A DNA stretch of 64,000 bases from a gamma proteobacterium HIMB55 (lineage in GTDB: Bacteria > Pseudomonadota > Gammaproteobacteria > Pseudomonadales > Halieaceae): NCBI GenBank assembly GCA_000227505.4, contig AGIF02000001.1, positions 1,632,035 to 1,696,034 on the forward strand, in the 5' to 3' direction. This document shows, in pieces, positions 37,411 through 48,033 of this stretch. Position 1 is the first letter of the stretch. Each line of letters starts with the position of its first letter. Below the pieces are notes generated by a model. That model worked only from the letters and a program-made list of their open reading frames with translations, had not been told where the DNA came from and did not search any database. The position numbers were made by a program, and so were the translations under genes.

Positions 37411-37674
37411 TTTTTATGCGTCCGTAATTTTTCTGCTCGTGCGCTACTTGTCTACTTCCAGAGTTGACGCATTAGCCCACCCGATACTCACTGCCTACTC
37501 TGCATACTATACTCACCGCGAAGACCACGCGGGAAGATACTCCCTGGCGCAGCGTTCAGTTGCTATTAACTTATTGCCACTGACCTGTCTCAGAGACGAG
37601 GCTTTGAAGGATCTGTCTCGACGCTTCTGTTTTGCAAACCCTATTTTTGTGGGTCATACGGTTAAGGATTAAGA

Positions 37675-38172
37675 ATGTCACGGTATCGGCCACCCCGTGC
37701 CAAAGGCTCGCCCTACATTACGCCAGAGGGCGCTCAACGGCTTCGAGACGAGCTCACCACGCTGTGGAAAGATGAACGCCCCAAAGTCACTGCAGTGGTG
37801 CATGCAGCAGCCCTCAACGGCGACAGATCAGAGAACGGCGATTACATCTATGGCAAAAAACGATTGCGTGAAATCGACTCTCGCATACGTTTCCTGCAAA
37901 AACGCTTAGACGAGCTCAATGTCGTGGACTCAAAACCCAGTGACCCAAGCAAAGTCTACTTCGGTGCCTACATCACCCTCGAGGATATTGACGGAGCGTC
38001 TCACCAATTTCGGATTGTAGGGCCAGATGAGTTCGATCTCTCTCAGGGCCTTTTAAGCTGTGACTCGCCGCTTGGACGGGCACTGCTCGGTAAGTCCATT
38101 GGCGATACTGCTGTGGTGCAGACACCCGAGCAAGCAGCCGAGTGGTTTATTGACGCTATCGAATATCGATAA
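37675..38172 (+). CDS. greB: Transcription elongation factor GreB
   Basis: 165 residues. MSRYRPPRAKGSPYITPEGAQRL, the coiled-coil hairpin with acidic tip (GDRSENGDYIYGKKRL) and the C-terminal FKBP-like domain ending in ALLGKSIGDTAVVQTPEQ identify GreB rather than GreA. It stimulates transcript cleavage by backtracked RNA polymerase. AAGGATTAAGA precedes the ATG. The 264-base spacer upstream has no confident gene; a 93-codon open frame there (37391-37672) has no domain character. Confidence 0.95.
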   Translation: MSRYRPPRAKGSPYITPEGAQRLRDELTTLWKDERPKVTAVVHAAALNGDRSENGDYIYGKKRLREIDSRIRFLQKRLDELNVVDSKPSDPSKVYFGAYITLEDIDGASHQFRIVGPDEFDLSQGLLSCDSPLGRALLGKSIGDTAVVQTPEQAAEWFIDAIEYR

Positions 38173-38291
38173 GTCAAAATAGACTATTTGGAAACATGAC
38201 AAATCCTATCTTCACTGACTACGGATTCGGCCAGTAGGTGTTATTCTTTTTACTCACTTGAATGCGCGGTTTGCCAACGGGAGATAGAGCT

Positions 38292-41144
38292 TTGAGTCAG
38301 GGCGTCACGGATCATTTTCAACAGCGTCACATCGGAACAACAGCAGCCCAACAACAGGAAATGGCATCGACTATAGGGTTCGAAAGTGTCGATCACCTTA
38401 TCGACACAGCTATCCCTGACAACATCAAATTGGGAGAAAGCCTCTCTCTACCAACCGCACTCAGCGAAGCCGAAGCACTCAAAAAACTTCGCGCGCACGC
38501 AGAGCAAAATAAGGTTCTCCGAAGCTGTATCGGCATGGGGTACTACGACACCCTGACACCCCCAGTATTGCTGCGTAACGTTTTTGAAAATCCTGGCTGG
38601 TACACCGCCTACACCCCTTATCAACCTGAGATTTCACAAGGGCGACTTGAGACCCTACTTACATTCCAACAAGTGATAATCGATCTCACGGGAATGCCAC
38701 TTGCGAATGCCTCACTGCTCGACGAAGCGACGGCAGCTGCCGAAGCCATGACACTGATGCATCGAATGAATCGACGCTCAAAGTCCTCAACCTTTGTTGT
38801 TTCAGACGATTGTCACCCACAAACCATATCGCTCATTCAGACCCGAGCAGAGCCGCTGGGTATTCGAGTCTCTTTGGTCAGCCCTGACTCTCTGACACAG
38901 GTTGATGAGGCCTTTGGCATGCTGGTGCAATACCCGGGTACCTATGGGCATGTAAGAGATTTGAGCGAGGTAATCGCAAGCGCGCATGACAAAAACATCT
39001 TAGTGGGCGTTGCCTCTGACTTACTCGCTCTGACGCTATTAAAATCTCCCGGCTCAATGGGCGCGGATGTGGTTATCGGTAGCTCGCAGCGCTTTGGCGT
39101 GCCCATGGGGTTCGGTGGCCCTCATGCTGCATTCTTCGCCACCCGTGACGAATACAAACGATCAATGCCAGGGCGTGTGATTGGCGTATCAATCGATAGC
39201 AACGGACGGCAAGCACTTCGTATGGCGATGCAGACTCGCGAGCAGCATATTCGTCGAGAAAAGGCGACAAGTAACATATGCACCGCGCAAGCACTGCTCG
39301 CGATTATGGCTGGGCTTTACGCCATGCATCACGGTCCTGAAGGCCTTCGTGCAATGGCCAGTCGAGTACATCAATTTACTTCTCAGCTAGCAGCGTCAAT
39401 AAGCGCATCAGAGCACGAGTTGGTCAATGACAGCTGGTTCGATACCCTCACCATCAAAGTTGAATCCGCTGAGACTTTGCTAGCAAAAGCTGAGGCGACT
39501 GGGTTCAATCTGCGCCATGTAGACGCCACCCATGTCGGGGTCGCAGTCGATGAGACCACCACTGAAGAGGAGCTCGCAGCGCTTATCGAGATTTTCGGCG
39601 GCATTACTGATCTATCAGGCGACAAAACACCCTCGCCAATAGCACCCACGCTTCGCCGCGAGATGGATTATCTCCAGCACCCGCTCTTTCATGATTATCG
39701 AACAGAAACAGAGATGCTTCGGTACCTCAAGCGCTTAGAGAACAAAGACATTTCGCTGACTCGCGCGATGATTCCTCTCGGTAGCTGTACGATGAAACTC
39801 AACGCCGCGGCGGAAATGATGCCTGTTTCTTGGCCCGAGTTTGCGCGCATGCACCCTTTCGCGCCTTCACATCAAGCAAGCGGCTATCTCGCTATGCTGG
39901 AAGAATTATCGGAGTGGTTAACAGAGTGTACTGGCTACGACGCTATGTCGCTCCAACCAAACTCGGGCGCGCAGGGAGAATACGCGGGCCTCATGGCGAT
40001 TCGACGTTACCACCGCGCGCGCGGCGAATCACACCGACACATCTGCCTTATACCGACGTCAGCGCACGGAACAAATCCCGCGAGTGCGGTGATGGCTGGC
40101 ATGAAAGTGGTGCTCGTTAGCTGTGACGAGAACGGCAACGTCGATATGCAAGACCTCAAGGAAAAGGTCGAGACCCATTCGTCTGACCTTGCCGCGATCA
40201 TGGTGACGTATCCATCGACACACGGTGTGTTTGAAGCATCCATTGTCGAGCTCTGCGCTCTGATTCACGAGCACGGCGGGCAAGTTTACGTCGATGGAGC
40301 GAACCTCAATGCCCTAGTGGGTTTAGCCGGACCGGGTAAATTTGGTGCCGATGTTTCTCACCTAAACCTACACAAGACCTTTTGCATTCCCCACGGTGGT
40401 GGTGGGCCTGGCATGGGGCCAATCGGTGTTGGACAGCACCTTGCGCCTCACTTGGCCTCTTCAGTTGTCGTACCGCAAGAGGGCTTGGACGCAACGAATA
40501 ACGTGATTTCCGCAACGCCTTTTGGCAGCGCCTCGATCCTTCCAATTTCGTGGATGTACATCGCGATGATGGGGCCCGATGGCGTGACGGAGGCAAGTCG
40601 TGTTGCGATTGTTCACGCTAACTACATCGCTAAGCGACTGCGCGGTCATTTTGATGTTCTCTATACGGGGCGCAAAGATACAGTGGCGCACGAGTGTATT
40701 ATCGATATCCGGCCGCTAAAAGAGCGGACCGGCATTACCGAAGAAGACGTTGCAAAGCGATTAATTGATTATGGATTCCACGCGCCCACAATGTCCTTTC
40801 CTGTTGCGGGAACATTGATGATCGAGCCAACGGAATCAGAATCCCTCGCTGAAATTGATCGCTTCTGCGATGCAATGCTATCCATAAGAGATGAGATTAG
40901 GGCGGTTGAGGACGGTCGATTCGACCCCGTGAACAACCCACTAAAAAATGCGCCGCACACATTGGATGAGGTGACAGCGACAAATTGGGATCGGCCCTAT
41001 TCGCGCGAACAGGCCGTATGGCCCGTTGATTCGCTGAGAGCAGATAAGTACTGGCCGCCTGTAAATCGTGTGGACAACGTCTATGGGGACAGAAACCTCA
41101 TTTGCTCCTGTCCCAGCATCGAGTCTTACCTCGAAACAGCTTAG
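38292..41144 (+). CDS. gcvP: Glycine dehydrogenase (decarboxylating), P protein
   Basis: 950 residues, the full-length fused form (P1+P2) of the glycine cleavage PLP enzyme. The PLP lysine is about K695 in [21 protein letters not shown]. The start is probably TTG at 38292-38294, which has GGGAGA eight bases before it and gives a protein beginning [15 protein letters not shown]; the ATG at 38262 has no ribosome-binding site. gcvT and gcvH are not next to it. No glycine riboswitch is visible in the 119-base upstream spacer. Confidence 0.95.
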   Translation: MSQGVTDHFQQRHIGTTAAQQQEMASTIGFESVDHLIDTAIPDNIKLGESLSLPTALSEAEALKKLRAHAEQNKVLRSCIGMGYYDTLTPPVLLRNVFENPGWYTAYTPYQPEISQGRLETLLTFQQVIIDLTGMPLANASLLDEATAAAEAMTLMHRMNRRSKSSTFVVSDDCHPQTISLIQTRAEPLGIRVSLVSPDSLTQVDEAFGMLVQYPGTYGHVRDLSEVIASAHDKNILVGVASDLLALTLLKSPGSMGADVVIGSSQRFGVPMGFGGPHAAFFATRDEYKRSMPGRVIGVSIDSNGRQALRMAMQTREQHIRREKATSNICTAQALLAIMAGLYAMHHGPEGLRAMASRVHQFTSQLAASISASEHELVNDSWFDTLTIKVESAETLLAKAEATGFNLRHVDATHVGVAVDETTTEEELAALIEIFGGITDLSGDKTPSPIAPTLRREMDYLQHPLFHDYRTETEMLRYLKRLENKDISLTRAMIPLGSCTMKLNAAAEMMPVSWPEFARMHPFAPSHQASGYLAMLEELSEWLTECTGYDAMSLQPNSGAQGEYAGLMAIRRYHRARGESHRHICLIPTSAHGTNPASAVMAGMKVVLVSCDENGNVDMQDLKEKVETHSSDLAAIMVTYPSTHGVFEASIVELCALIHEHGGQVYVDGANLNALVGLAGPGKFGADVSHLNLHKTFCIPHGGGGPGMGPIGVGQHLAPHLASSVVVPQEGLDATNNVISATPFGSASILPISWMYIAMMGPDGVTEASRVAIVHANYIAKRLRGHFDVLYTGRKDTVAHECIIDIRPLKERTGITEEDVAKRLIDYGFHAPTMSFPVAGTLMIEPTESESLAEIDRFCDAMLSIRDEIRAVEDGRFDPVNNPLKNAPHTLDEVTATNWDRPYSREQAVWPVDSLRADKYWPPVNRVDNVYGDRNLICSCPSIESYLETA

Positions 41145-41186
41145 ATAAATTTGATCCAGTAACCCTTGGATCTAAAGCGACGCCTC

Positions 41187-41435
41187 TCAGTCGTTCCGTG
41201 GCGTCTGAAACTTTGTCTTCCACTCGTCGTAAGGCATCCCGTATACGAGTTCGCGGGCGGCTTCCTTGGTCATGGGCTCGCCGGCCTCAGCAGCAGCCTC
41301 GGCATACCACTTTGATAAGCAGTTTCTGCAAAAGCCCGCGAGTTCCATAAGGTCGATATTCTGAATGTCGGTGCGCTCCTGAAGGTGGCCGACCAAGCGA
41401 CGAAAAACGGCTGCCTGTAATTCTGTCTCTGTCAT
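41187..41435 (-). CDS. DUF1244 family protein
   Basis: 82 residues: TELQAAVFRRLVGHLQERTD, then DLMELAGFCRNCLSKWY, ending GMPYDEWKTKFQ. This small helical family is widespread in proteobacteria; its function is unknown. The FCRNC pair of cysteines could bind metal. It overlaps the Nudix lipoprotein stop by four bases (ATGA), so it is translated from that transcript. A short 6-bp hairpin (41153-41172) lies between it and gcvP, which converges. Confidence 0.88.
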   Translation of the reverse strand: MTETELQAAVFRRLVGHLQERTDIQNIDLMELAGFCRNCLSKWYAEAAAEAGEPMTKEAARELVYGMPYDEWKTKFQTPRND

Positions 41436-41893
41436 GATGAACTGCCCTGAATAAGTGAGTAAATCGTGGCGCCCTGATTAGGATAACGCCAGCGTAACTG
41501 CAGAAACTCCTCACTACTAAACCAATTCGCATCTTTAATTTCTATCGGTCGGGTAATGTCGATCTCACGCCCTGAAACTGATTCACACCAGTAGAGATGG
41601 AAACCATTATCAAATCGCTTTGCCAACTCTCCGGCATGCGCGACGACACCAGTCTCCTCGTAGGTCTCTCGCTCTGCCGCGCATTGTGCAGATTCGCGTC
41701 TATCGACTGAGCCACCTGGAGGTCCGTAAGTCCCTCCCATGATCTTCACAAGTAATACCTCGCCCTGATCAACCACTAAGCAGCCTGCGCTGGGTGCAGC
41801 CATGTTGCCCCCCTCAACTGAGCAAGCGGGTTCGGTTGAACATGCCGACAAAACCATTGCGACGACAAGAATGAAAAGAATTCGCAATCTCAT
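41432..41893 (-). CDS. Lipoprotein carrying a Nudix hydrolase domain
   Basis: 153 residues from the ATG at 41891-41893, with GGAGG six bases upstream. The N-terminus MRLRILFILVVAMVLSACST is a lipoprotein signal with lipobox LSAC (Cys18); Ser at +2 suggests outer-membrane sorting. A complete Nudix box follows at G61 to V83: G-x5-E67-x7-R75E76-x2-E79E80-x-G82-V. All metal-binding glutamates are present. Most Nudix enzymes are cytoplasmic, so a lipid-anchored periplasmic one is unusual; substrates could be periplasmic nucleotide-sugars or pyrophosphates. A longer open frame reaches 41989 but lacks the signal at its start. Confidence 0.85.
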   Translation of the reverse strand: MRLRILFILVVAMVLSACSTEPACSVEGGNMAAPSAGCLVVDQGEVLLVKIMGGTYGPPGGSVDRRESAQCAAERETYEETGVVAHAGELAKRFDNGFHLYWCESVSGREIDITRPIEIKDANWFSSEEFLQLRWRYPNQGATIYSLIQGSSS

Positions 41894-41993
41894 GACATTC
41901 CTCCGATAATTTGGCTCTAACTCTGACACCAAAGTCTTTGCGGTCGATATCTTAGACATCTGACGGGAAAAGTGACGGAAATGTGACATTTTC

Positions 41994-42044
41994 GTGAACT
42001 ATGCACTAAATCCGTGCAAAAAACATCTGATCAACATAGTTCAC
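41994..42044. repeat. 10-bp perfect inverted repeat between dnaE and the Nudix gene
   Basis: GTGAACTATG (41994-42003) and CATAGTTCAC (42035-42044) with a 31-base loop that itself holds GCAC/GTGC. On the plus strand a T-run (TTTTTT at 42050-42055) follows within a few bases. It may be the dnaE terminator region, an operator or a small RNA; the function is undetermined. A short palindrome AAATGTGACATTT lies just before it (41979-41991). Confidence 0.45.
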
Positions 42045-42096
42045 AGTGCTTTTTTACAAATTCACGCGGAAATAGGTTGCATCAGTGCCAAGGCTG

Positions 42097-45000
42097 TTAA
42101 CGCTCGTAGACGAGCTCCACAGCATCATGGCCTACCAGCTCCTTTAGCTGATCGAGTAAGGTGTCAGTGGGCTTAATCCGATAGCGGTCCCCAAACCTCA
42201 CCATGGCAGATCCTGCCGATTGCTTATACTCCACAACGATGGGGCAATCGCCTGTGTGCGCTGAGAATGCACGTTTCAGCTCGGCAGACACACCTCGTTC
42301 AATTGCCTCAGAATTTAGTCCCAGCTTCAGCTCGCGTACGCGAGAACTCCGAGCAGCCTCAAGCGTCGTGAAGGACTTGGCACGGAGTGACAGCTGACCT
42401 CGAAAATCATCCATTTGTAGGCGACCATCTGCCAATACAATTTGATCCTTCACCAGCAAATCGCGGTTCTGCTCGTAAACCTCGCTATACGCCGTGGCCT
42501 CAATTTGCCCGGTCCCGTCGTCGAGCTGAAGCACAGCCATCGTGCCCCGTTGAGTCTTCACGAGACGCACATCGACAATAAGGCCAGCCACCCACTGTTT
42601 GCTTCCCGCGGTAAGTTCACGAATCGAGCGAGGTGAAAACTTCCGAACCTCCTGCTGGAACTCATCCATTGGGTGTCCGCTTAAAAAGCTACCTAAGCTC
42701 TCCTTTTCGCCCGCAAGAATATCTCGGAGTGTCCAACTACGGGCCCGACGGTGATCTCGATAGGGATCTCCTGTCCCTGCGGTAGGGACCACTTCCCCAA
42801 ACAAATCACCCATGCCAGCGGCCTCATTGGCGGCCGATTGCTCGGCGGCTCGGAGCGCATCATCCAAGGCAGACATCAGCACCGATCGTTCCGCACCGAG
42901 CTCATCAAGAGCGCCGCTCTTTATAAGGGCCTCAAGCGCGCGTCGATTCACTTTTCTTGGGTCTGTCCTGCTGCACATGTCAAAGAGATCTGTGAAGGCT
43001 GAGTCACCTCGCGCTTCGAGTAGGTCACCGATTGGCCCCCCGCCAAGCCCCTTAATCCCGCCCAGCCCATAGATGATCTGGCCTTCGCGATTAACAGAAA
43101 AGTGGTGCTTTCCCTCGAGAATATTGGGCGCCTTAACCACCAAACCCATGCGCTTACACTCGTCACGCAAGCTCAGTAGTTTGTCCGTATTATCAATTTC
43201 CGAGCTCATTACCGCCGCCATAAACTCAGCTGGGTAGTGTCGCTTCAGCCATGCTGTTTGATAACTGACAAGGGCATAGGCAGCCGAGTGCGACTTGTTA
43301 AAACCATAGCCTGCAAATTTCTCCACAAGATCGAAAATCTTCATGGCAAGCGTTGGATCGACGCCTTTTTCCTTCGCGCCCTCCTCGAATACCGAGCGTT
43401 GTTTTGCCATTTCCTCTGGCTTTTTCTTGCCCATGGCACGGCGCAATAGATCAGCACCACCCAGGGTATAGCCAGCGAGCTCCTGTGCGATCTGCATCAC
43501 CTGTTCCTGATACAGGATGATGCCGTAAGTTGGCTCGAGGATCGGTTGCAGCCACTCGTGCTGATACTGAGCATCCGGGTAGGAGACCTGCTCTCGACCG
43601 TGCTTTCGATCGATAAAGTTCTCGACCATGCCCGACTGGAGTGGACCCGGCCGGAATAAGGCCACCAAGGCGATAATGTCCTCGAAGCAGTCGGGACGAA
43701 GACTCTTAATCAGCTCTTTCATACCCCTACTTTCAAGCTGAAAAACAGCTGTTGTCTCCGCGCTTTGGAGCAGGCTGTAAACCGCGCCGTCGTCTAAGGG
43801 TATGTGATTGATGTCGACCGGTTCTTGGATGTCGTCGCGCTCATTAATCATCGCGACAGCCCAATCAATGATCGTGAGCGTCCTAAGGCCTAAGAAGTCG
43901 AACTTAACGAGGCCAGCGTCTTCGACATCGTTCTTGTCGTATTGAGTAACGAGTCCATGCCCCTCCTCATCGCAAAAAAGCGGCGAGAAATCGGTAAGCT
44001 GGGAGGGCGCGATAACCACACCGCCCGCGTGCTTACCTGCATTTCGAGTGAGACCCTCGAGCTGAACCGCCATGTCCCAAATTTCTTGCGCGGCACTGTC
44101 CTCGTTAAGAAGGTTGACCAGCTGCTCTTCCTGCTCGAGCGCCTTTTCTAAGGTCATCCCAACTTCGAAAGGAATGAGCTTGGACATCTTATCGGCAAGG
44201 GCATACGGCTTATCCTGGACTCGAGCCACGTCTCTCACCACGGCCTTGGCCGCCATCGTTCCAAAGGTGATGATCTGTGAGACCGCGTTACGCCCGTAGG
44301 TTTCCGCAACATACTCAATAACTTCGTCTCTGCGATCCATACAAAAATCGACGTCGAAGTCAGGCATGGAGACCCGTTGGGGATTCAAGAACCGTTCAAA
44401 CAGCAGGTCGTATTCGATGGGGTCTAAATCAGTGATCTCCAGCGCATAGGCGACCAGCGAGCCCGCACCGGAGCCTCGACCGGGACCAACGGGTATACCA
44501 TTGGCCTTGCCCCATCGGATGAAGTCCATAACAACCAAAAAGTAACCGGGAAACCCCATCTGGTTAATGATGTCGAGTTCAAACTTGAGGCGATCTTGAT
44601 AAACTTGAACGTCGTCGACGTTCAATACGGCTAGCCGCTTATCCAAACCCTCGTTCGATAGGTTTTCGAGGTGCTGCTCAATGCTCACCCCGTCGGGCGT
44701 TGGGAAGTCCGGCAGGTAGGCTTTGCCCAGCTCTATTTCTGTCGAGCATCTCGCCGCAATATGAAACGTGTTTTCAATCGCCTCGGGAATATCTTCAAAT
44801 AAGGCAGCCATCTCGTCAGGAGTTCTAAGGTACTGCTGCTCAGAGAAATGACGCGGGCGGCGGGGGTCGTTAAGCGTTCGGCCATCGCCAATACATACTC
44901 GCGCTTCGTGTGCGTCGTATTCATCCGGCGAAAGAAAACAAACTTCATTAGTCGCAACAACAGGACAGTTTTCCGCGGAGGCCAGCTCGACTGCCGAGTG

Positions 45001-45537
45001 CAGATAGTCTTCTTCGTTTTCTCGCCCTGTTCGCTGGAGCTCCAGATAGTAACGATCGGGGAACAGTGACATCCACCACCGAAGGGCCGTTAATGCTTCC
45101 TGAGGCCGCCCAGCAATGAGATGCTGACCAACCTCCCCGTTACGACCTCCTGATAGCGCAATCAAGCCCTGACTTTTCGCCTGAATCCAATCTCGACGTA
45201 GTAGTGGCCGGCCAAGAATTTGGCCTTCTTGGTACGCTTGGGAGATGAGAACTGTCAGGTTCCGATATCCCTCAGTCGACTGCGCGAGGAAGGTCACCTG
45301 GTGACGCCGCTCATCCTCTTCTAATACCTCAAAATCGGCTCCGATGATGAGTTTCACACCCTCGCGTTCAGCCGCTTTGTAGGCCTTGATGAGCCCAAAG
45401 AAATTGTTTCTGTCGGTGACTGCAACTGCAGGCATTCCCGCTGCCGCAACCGACTTCATCAGCGGCCCAACGCGCACTAAGCCATCGGTGAGCGAAAACT
45501 CCGAGTGGACGCGAAGATGAACGAATGTGGGTTCCAT
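42097..45537 (-). CDS. dnaE: DNA polymerase III alpha subunit
   Basis: 1146 residues, the replicative polymerase. PHP domain (FVHLRVHSEFSLTDG, residues 5-19), polymerase active site PDFDVDFCMDRR around residue 390-402, GRGSGAGSLVAYAL, and the C-terminal OB domain (WVAGLIVDVRLVKTQRGTM). Slightly shorter than E. coli (1160). Last gene in the lpx-rnhB supercluster. The usual following accA/tilS genes are absent; the Nudix lipoprotein follows. Confidence 0.98.
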   Translation of the reverse strand: MEPTFVHLRVHSEFSLTDGLVRVGPLMKSVAAAGMPAVAVTDRNNFFGLIKAYKAAEREGVKLIIGADFEVLEEDERRHQVTFLAQSTEGYRNLTVLISQAYQEGQILGRPLLRRDWIQAKSQGLIALSGGRNGEVGQHLIAGRPQEALTALRWWMSLFPDRYYLELQRTGRENEEDYLHSAVELASAENCPVVATNEVCFLSPDEYDAHEARVCIGDGRTLNDPRRPRHFSEQQYLRTPDEMAALFEDIPEAIENTFHIAARCSTEIELGKAYLPDFPTPDGVSIEQHLENLSNEGLDKRLAVLNVDDVQVYQDRLKFELDIINQMGFPGYFLVVMDFIRWGKANGIPVGPGRGSGAGSLVAYALEITDLDPIEYDLLFERFLNPQRVSMPDFDVDFCMDRRDEVIEYVAETYGRNAVSQIITFGTMAAKAVVRDVARVQDKPYALADKMSKLIPFEVGMTLEKALEQEEQLVNLLNEDSAAQEIWDMAVQLEGLTRNAGKHAGGVVIAPSQLTDFSPLFCDEEGHGLVTQYDKNDVEDAGLVKFDFLGLRTLTIIDWAVAMINERDDIQEPVDINHIPLDDGAVYSLLQSAETTAVFQLESRGMKELIKSLRPDCFEDIIALVALFRPGPLQSGMVENFIDRKHGREQVSYPDAQYQHEWLQPILEPTYGIILYQEQVMQIAQELAGYTLGGADLLRRAMGKKKPEEMAKQRSVFEEGAKEKGVDPTLAMKIFDLVEKFAGYGFNKSHSAAYALVSYQTAWLKRHYPAEFMAAVMSSEIDNTDKLLSLRDECKRMGLVVKAPNILEGKHHFSVNREGQIIYGLGGIKGLGGGPIGDLLEARGDSAFTDLFDMCSRTDPRKVNRRALEALIKSGALDELGAERSVLMSALDDALRAAEQSAANEAAGMGDLFGEVVPTAGTGDPYRDHRRARSWTLRDILAGEKESLGSFLSGHPMDEFQQEVRKFSPRSIRELTAGSKQWVAGLIVDVRLVKTQRGTMAVLQLDDGTGQIEATAYSEVYEQNRDLLVKDQIVLADGRLQMDDFRGQLSLRAKSFTTLEAARSSRVRELKLGLNSEAIERGVSAELKRAFSAHTGDCPIVVEYKQSAGSAMVRFGDRYRIKPTDTLLDQLKELVGHDAVELVYER

Positions 45538-45557
45538 AGCCTCTATTAAAACCCGAA

Positions 45558-46118
45558 TTAGGCGTTCAGCAAACGGGCAATGGGGCCAAAACTTCGTCGG
45601 TGAATGGGCAGAATGCCGTGCGCCTTAATTGCCGCCATGTGTTGGGACGTGGGATAGCCTTTGTGCTTGGCGAACCCGTACTCAGGATACTGTGCATCTA
45701 GTGCAATCAACTCCTGATCACGCGTTACCTTCGCCAATATCGACGCAGCGCTAATCGCAGGTACTGTGCCGTCACCACCCACCACTGCCTCGGCGCTATA
45801 GTCCCAAGTGGGCAATTTATTACCGTCCACCAAGACATGATCGGGTCTCACAGTTAACGCCTCCACAGCGCGTTTCATTGCCAACAGCGATGCGTTCAAA
45901 ATATTGAGCTCATCGATTTCATTAACGCTCGCGCGACCAATGGCGAAGGCCACTGCGTGACTTTGGATTTCGGGGAACAAACGCTCTCTTTTTTTCTCCG
46001 ACAGCTTTTTCGAGTCGGCTAAACCCTGGGGAATGTAGTCACCCAGAATCACCGCCGCCGCGACAACATCACCCGCAAGTGGACCTCGACCAACCTCGTC
46101 ACAGCCAGCAACAACCAT
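45558..46118 (-). CDS. rnhB: Ribonuclease HII
   Basis: 186 residues. [21 protein letters not shown] carries the first catalytic Asp-Glu, [11 protein letters not shown] follows, and the later ILVD- and [11 protein letters not shown]- segments carry the remaining metal ligands. It removes misincorporated ribonucleotides and RNA primers. The start overlaps the lpxB stop by one base (TAATG). Confidence 0.96.
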   Translation of the reverse strand: MVVAGCDEVGRGPLAGDVVAAAVILGDYIPQGLADSKKLSEKKRERLFPEIQSHAVAFAIGRASVNEIDELNILNASLLAMKRAVEALTVRPDHVLVDGNKLPTWDYSAEAVVGGDGTVPAISAASILAKVTRDQELIALDAQYPEYGFAKHKGYPTSQHMAAIKAHGILPIHRRSFGPIARLLNA

Positions 46119-47260
46119 TACATCTCGCCTCGCGCCATGAGTTCTTCTAGCGCATCAGCCGAACGCACCGCGTAATCATCGCCAATCGTTTGCCGGAGCT
46201 CAGTAAAAATAGCTTTTTGCTGATCGCCACTCGCGGAGAAACTGTCTAGGACTGACTGGTAAAGATTTTCGACGTTGGCATCGCCTTGGAGGAATTCCGG
46301 TGCTACATCACGACCAGCAATCACATTTGGCAACCCCACGTAAGGCGACGTGACCATTCGGCTCAGTAGTTGCCAGGACAACCACGCCATCTTGTAGGCA
46401 ATGGTCATTGGCTTGCCGATCAGCATGGCTTCCAGCGTCGTTGTGCCTGAAGCACAGAGGACAGCATCCGATGCCATCATAGCCAAACGGCTCTGTCCCT
46501 CAATCACCATAAATCGGTCATCCTCTATGGGCATAAGACGATTAATTTGATCCAACCTCTCCTCCGATGCCGCCGGTAAAACAACCCGCATATCTTTATC
46601 GGTGGCAAGCAAGCGCATAATGACTTGCGTGAAAGTAGGGCCTATATACTCAATCTCGCCAGCACGACTACCAGGTAGACAAGCAAGCACAGGGGCGCCT
46701 TGCGGCAGTCCCAAATAAGTTCTAGCCGTTGCCTGATCCGGAAGCGCTGAGAATTCCTCAATCAGCGGGTGGCCAACGCAGACAGCATCGACACCGTGCT
46801 GCTCATAAAAGTCCTTCTCAAACGGCAGCAAGCAGAGCATTAGATCGACCGCTTTTTTGATCTTTTTAATGCGCCCGGGGCGCCACGCCCAAACAGAAGG
46901 GCTTACGAGGTGGGCCGTTTTTATACCCCGAGCACGCAGCTGCTGTTCTAGTGTTAAGTTGAAATCAGGGCTATCAACGCCAAGAAATACATTAGGTCGC
47001 TCGGTCAACATATGCTGCCTGACAGCACCACGAATCGATAAGAGTTCCGGCAGCCGCTTGAGTGGCTCGACAAAACCGAAGACAGCAAGCCGATCCATAT
47101 CATAAAGGCTATCCAGCCCGTGGAGCGCAGTCGCTTCGCCACCAATACCCGTGACGCGCAGAGCCTCATTACGCCGCTTGAGCTCACGTAAAACAGATCC
47201 GGCTAGGATATCGCCGCTCTTTTCACCTGCTAAGACACCAAAATGTGGCGCGTTCGACAT
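46118..47260 (-). CDS. lpxB: Lipid-A-disaccharide synthase LpxB
   Basis: 380 residues, GT19. Condenses UDP-2,3-diacylglucosamine and lipid [19 protein letters not shown] start, then [40 protein letters not shown] and LPGSRAGEI; the segment [12 protein letters not shown] is the sugar-nucleotide site. Overlaps lpxA by one base (TGATG). Confidence 0.97.
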   Translation of the reverse strand: MSNAPHFGVLAGEKSGDILAGSVLRELKRRNEALRVTGIGGEATALHGLDSLYDMDRLAVFGFVEPLKRLPELLSIRGAVRQHMLTERPNVFLGVDSPDFNLTLEQQLRARGIKTAHLVSPSVWAWRPGRIKKIKKAVDLMLCLLPFEKDFYEQHGVDAVCVGHPLIEEFSALPDQATARTYLGLPQGAPVLACLPGSRAGEIEYIGPTFTQVIMRLLATDKDMRVVLPAASEERLDQINRLMPIEDDRFMVIEGQSRLAMMASDAVLCASGTTTLEAMLIGKPMTIAYKMAWLSWQLLSRMVTSPYVGLPNVIAGRDVAPEFLQGDANVENLYQSVLDSFSASGDQQKAIFTELRQTIGDDYAVRSADALEELMARGEM

Positions 47261-48030
47261 CAGCGGACAATACCGCGCTCAGACGCCTTGAGTGATTCGA
47301 TCAATGGAAGAATTTCAGGCGTCTCTGCCGACATGGTCTCAAGTCTTTCCATCGCGACATCGAGTGTCAGGCCCTGACGATATACCAGTTTAAATGCGCG
47401 GCGAAGCTCGGACAGTGTTGTATCTGAGAATCCTCTGCGGCGTAGGCCTTCAGTATTGATGGTTCTCGCTTCAGCGGGACTACCTGATACGGTGACATAA
47501 GCGGGCACATCCTTACCAATCGCTGTGCCCATACCGCTGAAGCTGTGTGCGCCGATTTTGCAAAATTGATGCACGAGCGTGTAGCCAGACAGAATCGCCC
47601 AGTCGTCAACGATGACATGACCTGCCAGGGCCGTATTGTTGACGAGAATCGTGTTATTCCTGACGACGCTGTCATGCCCGATATGGACGTAACACATAAT
47701 CAAGTTGCTGTTGCCGATGAAAGTATCCCCGCGATCTTGAACTGTGCCACGGTGTATCGTGACACTTTCACGAATGACATTATCATCGCCAATTGTCAGG
47801 GTTGTCGGCTCTCCCCGGTATTTCAAATCAGGGGTTGCTTCACCAATCGAGCTAAATTGAAAAATATGATTCCGGGCACCAATAGTGGTAGGACCCTTGA
47901 TGACGACGTGCGACTCGACAATCGTGTCTTCACCTATGACGACACCTGGACCAATGATCGCGTAAGGACCAACACTGACAGATGAGTGCAGGTCAGCTTG
48001 AGGATCGACAATGGCTGTTGGGTGAATCAT
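47260..48030 (-). CDS. lpxA: UDP-N-acetylglucosamine acyltransferase LpxA
   Basis: 256 residues with left-handed beta-helix hexapeptide repeats (IHPTAIVDPQADLHSSVSVG to the HIGHDSVVRNNTILVNN region) and the catalytic His in the QFSSIGEATPD / MCYVHIGHDS region. It transfers R-3-hydroxyacyl to UDP-GlcNAc, the first step of lipid A synthesis. Four bases after fabZ. Confidence 0.97.
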   Translation of the reverse strand: MIHPTAIVDPQADLHSSVSVGPYAIIGPGVVIGEDTIVESHVVIKGPTTIGARNHIFQFSSIGEATPDLKYRGEPTTLTIGDDNVIRESVTIHRGTVQDRGDTFIGNSNLIMCYVHIGHDSVVRNNTILVNNTALAGHVIVDDWAILSGYTLVHQFCKIGAHSFSGMGTAIGKDVPAYVTVSGSPAEARTINTEGLRRRGFSDTTLSELRRAFKLVYRQGLTLDVAMERLETMSAETPEILPLIESLKASERGIVR

Positions 48031-48033
48031 TGC

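Noticed and set aside
37391-37672. 93-codon frame before greB
   Set aside because: Overlaps the M23 start on the other strand, no ribosome-binding site and no domain character; more likely the greB leader.
38173-38291. Possible glycine riboswitch before gcvP
   Set aside because: The spacer is only 119 bases and shows no paired conserved aptamer cores.
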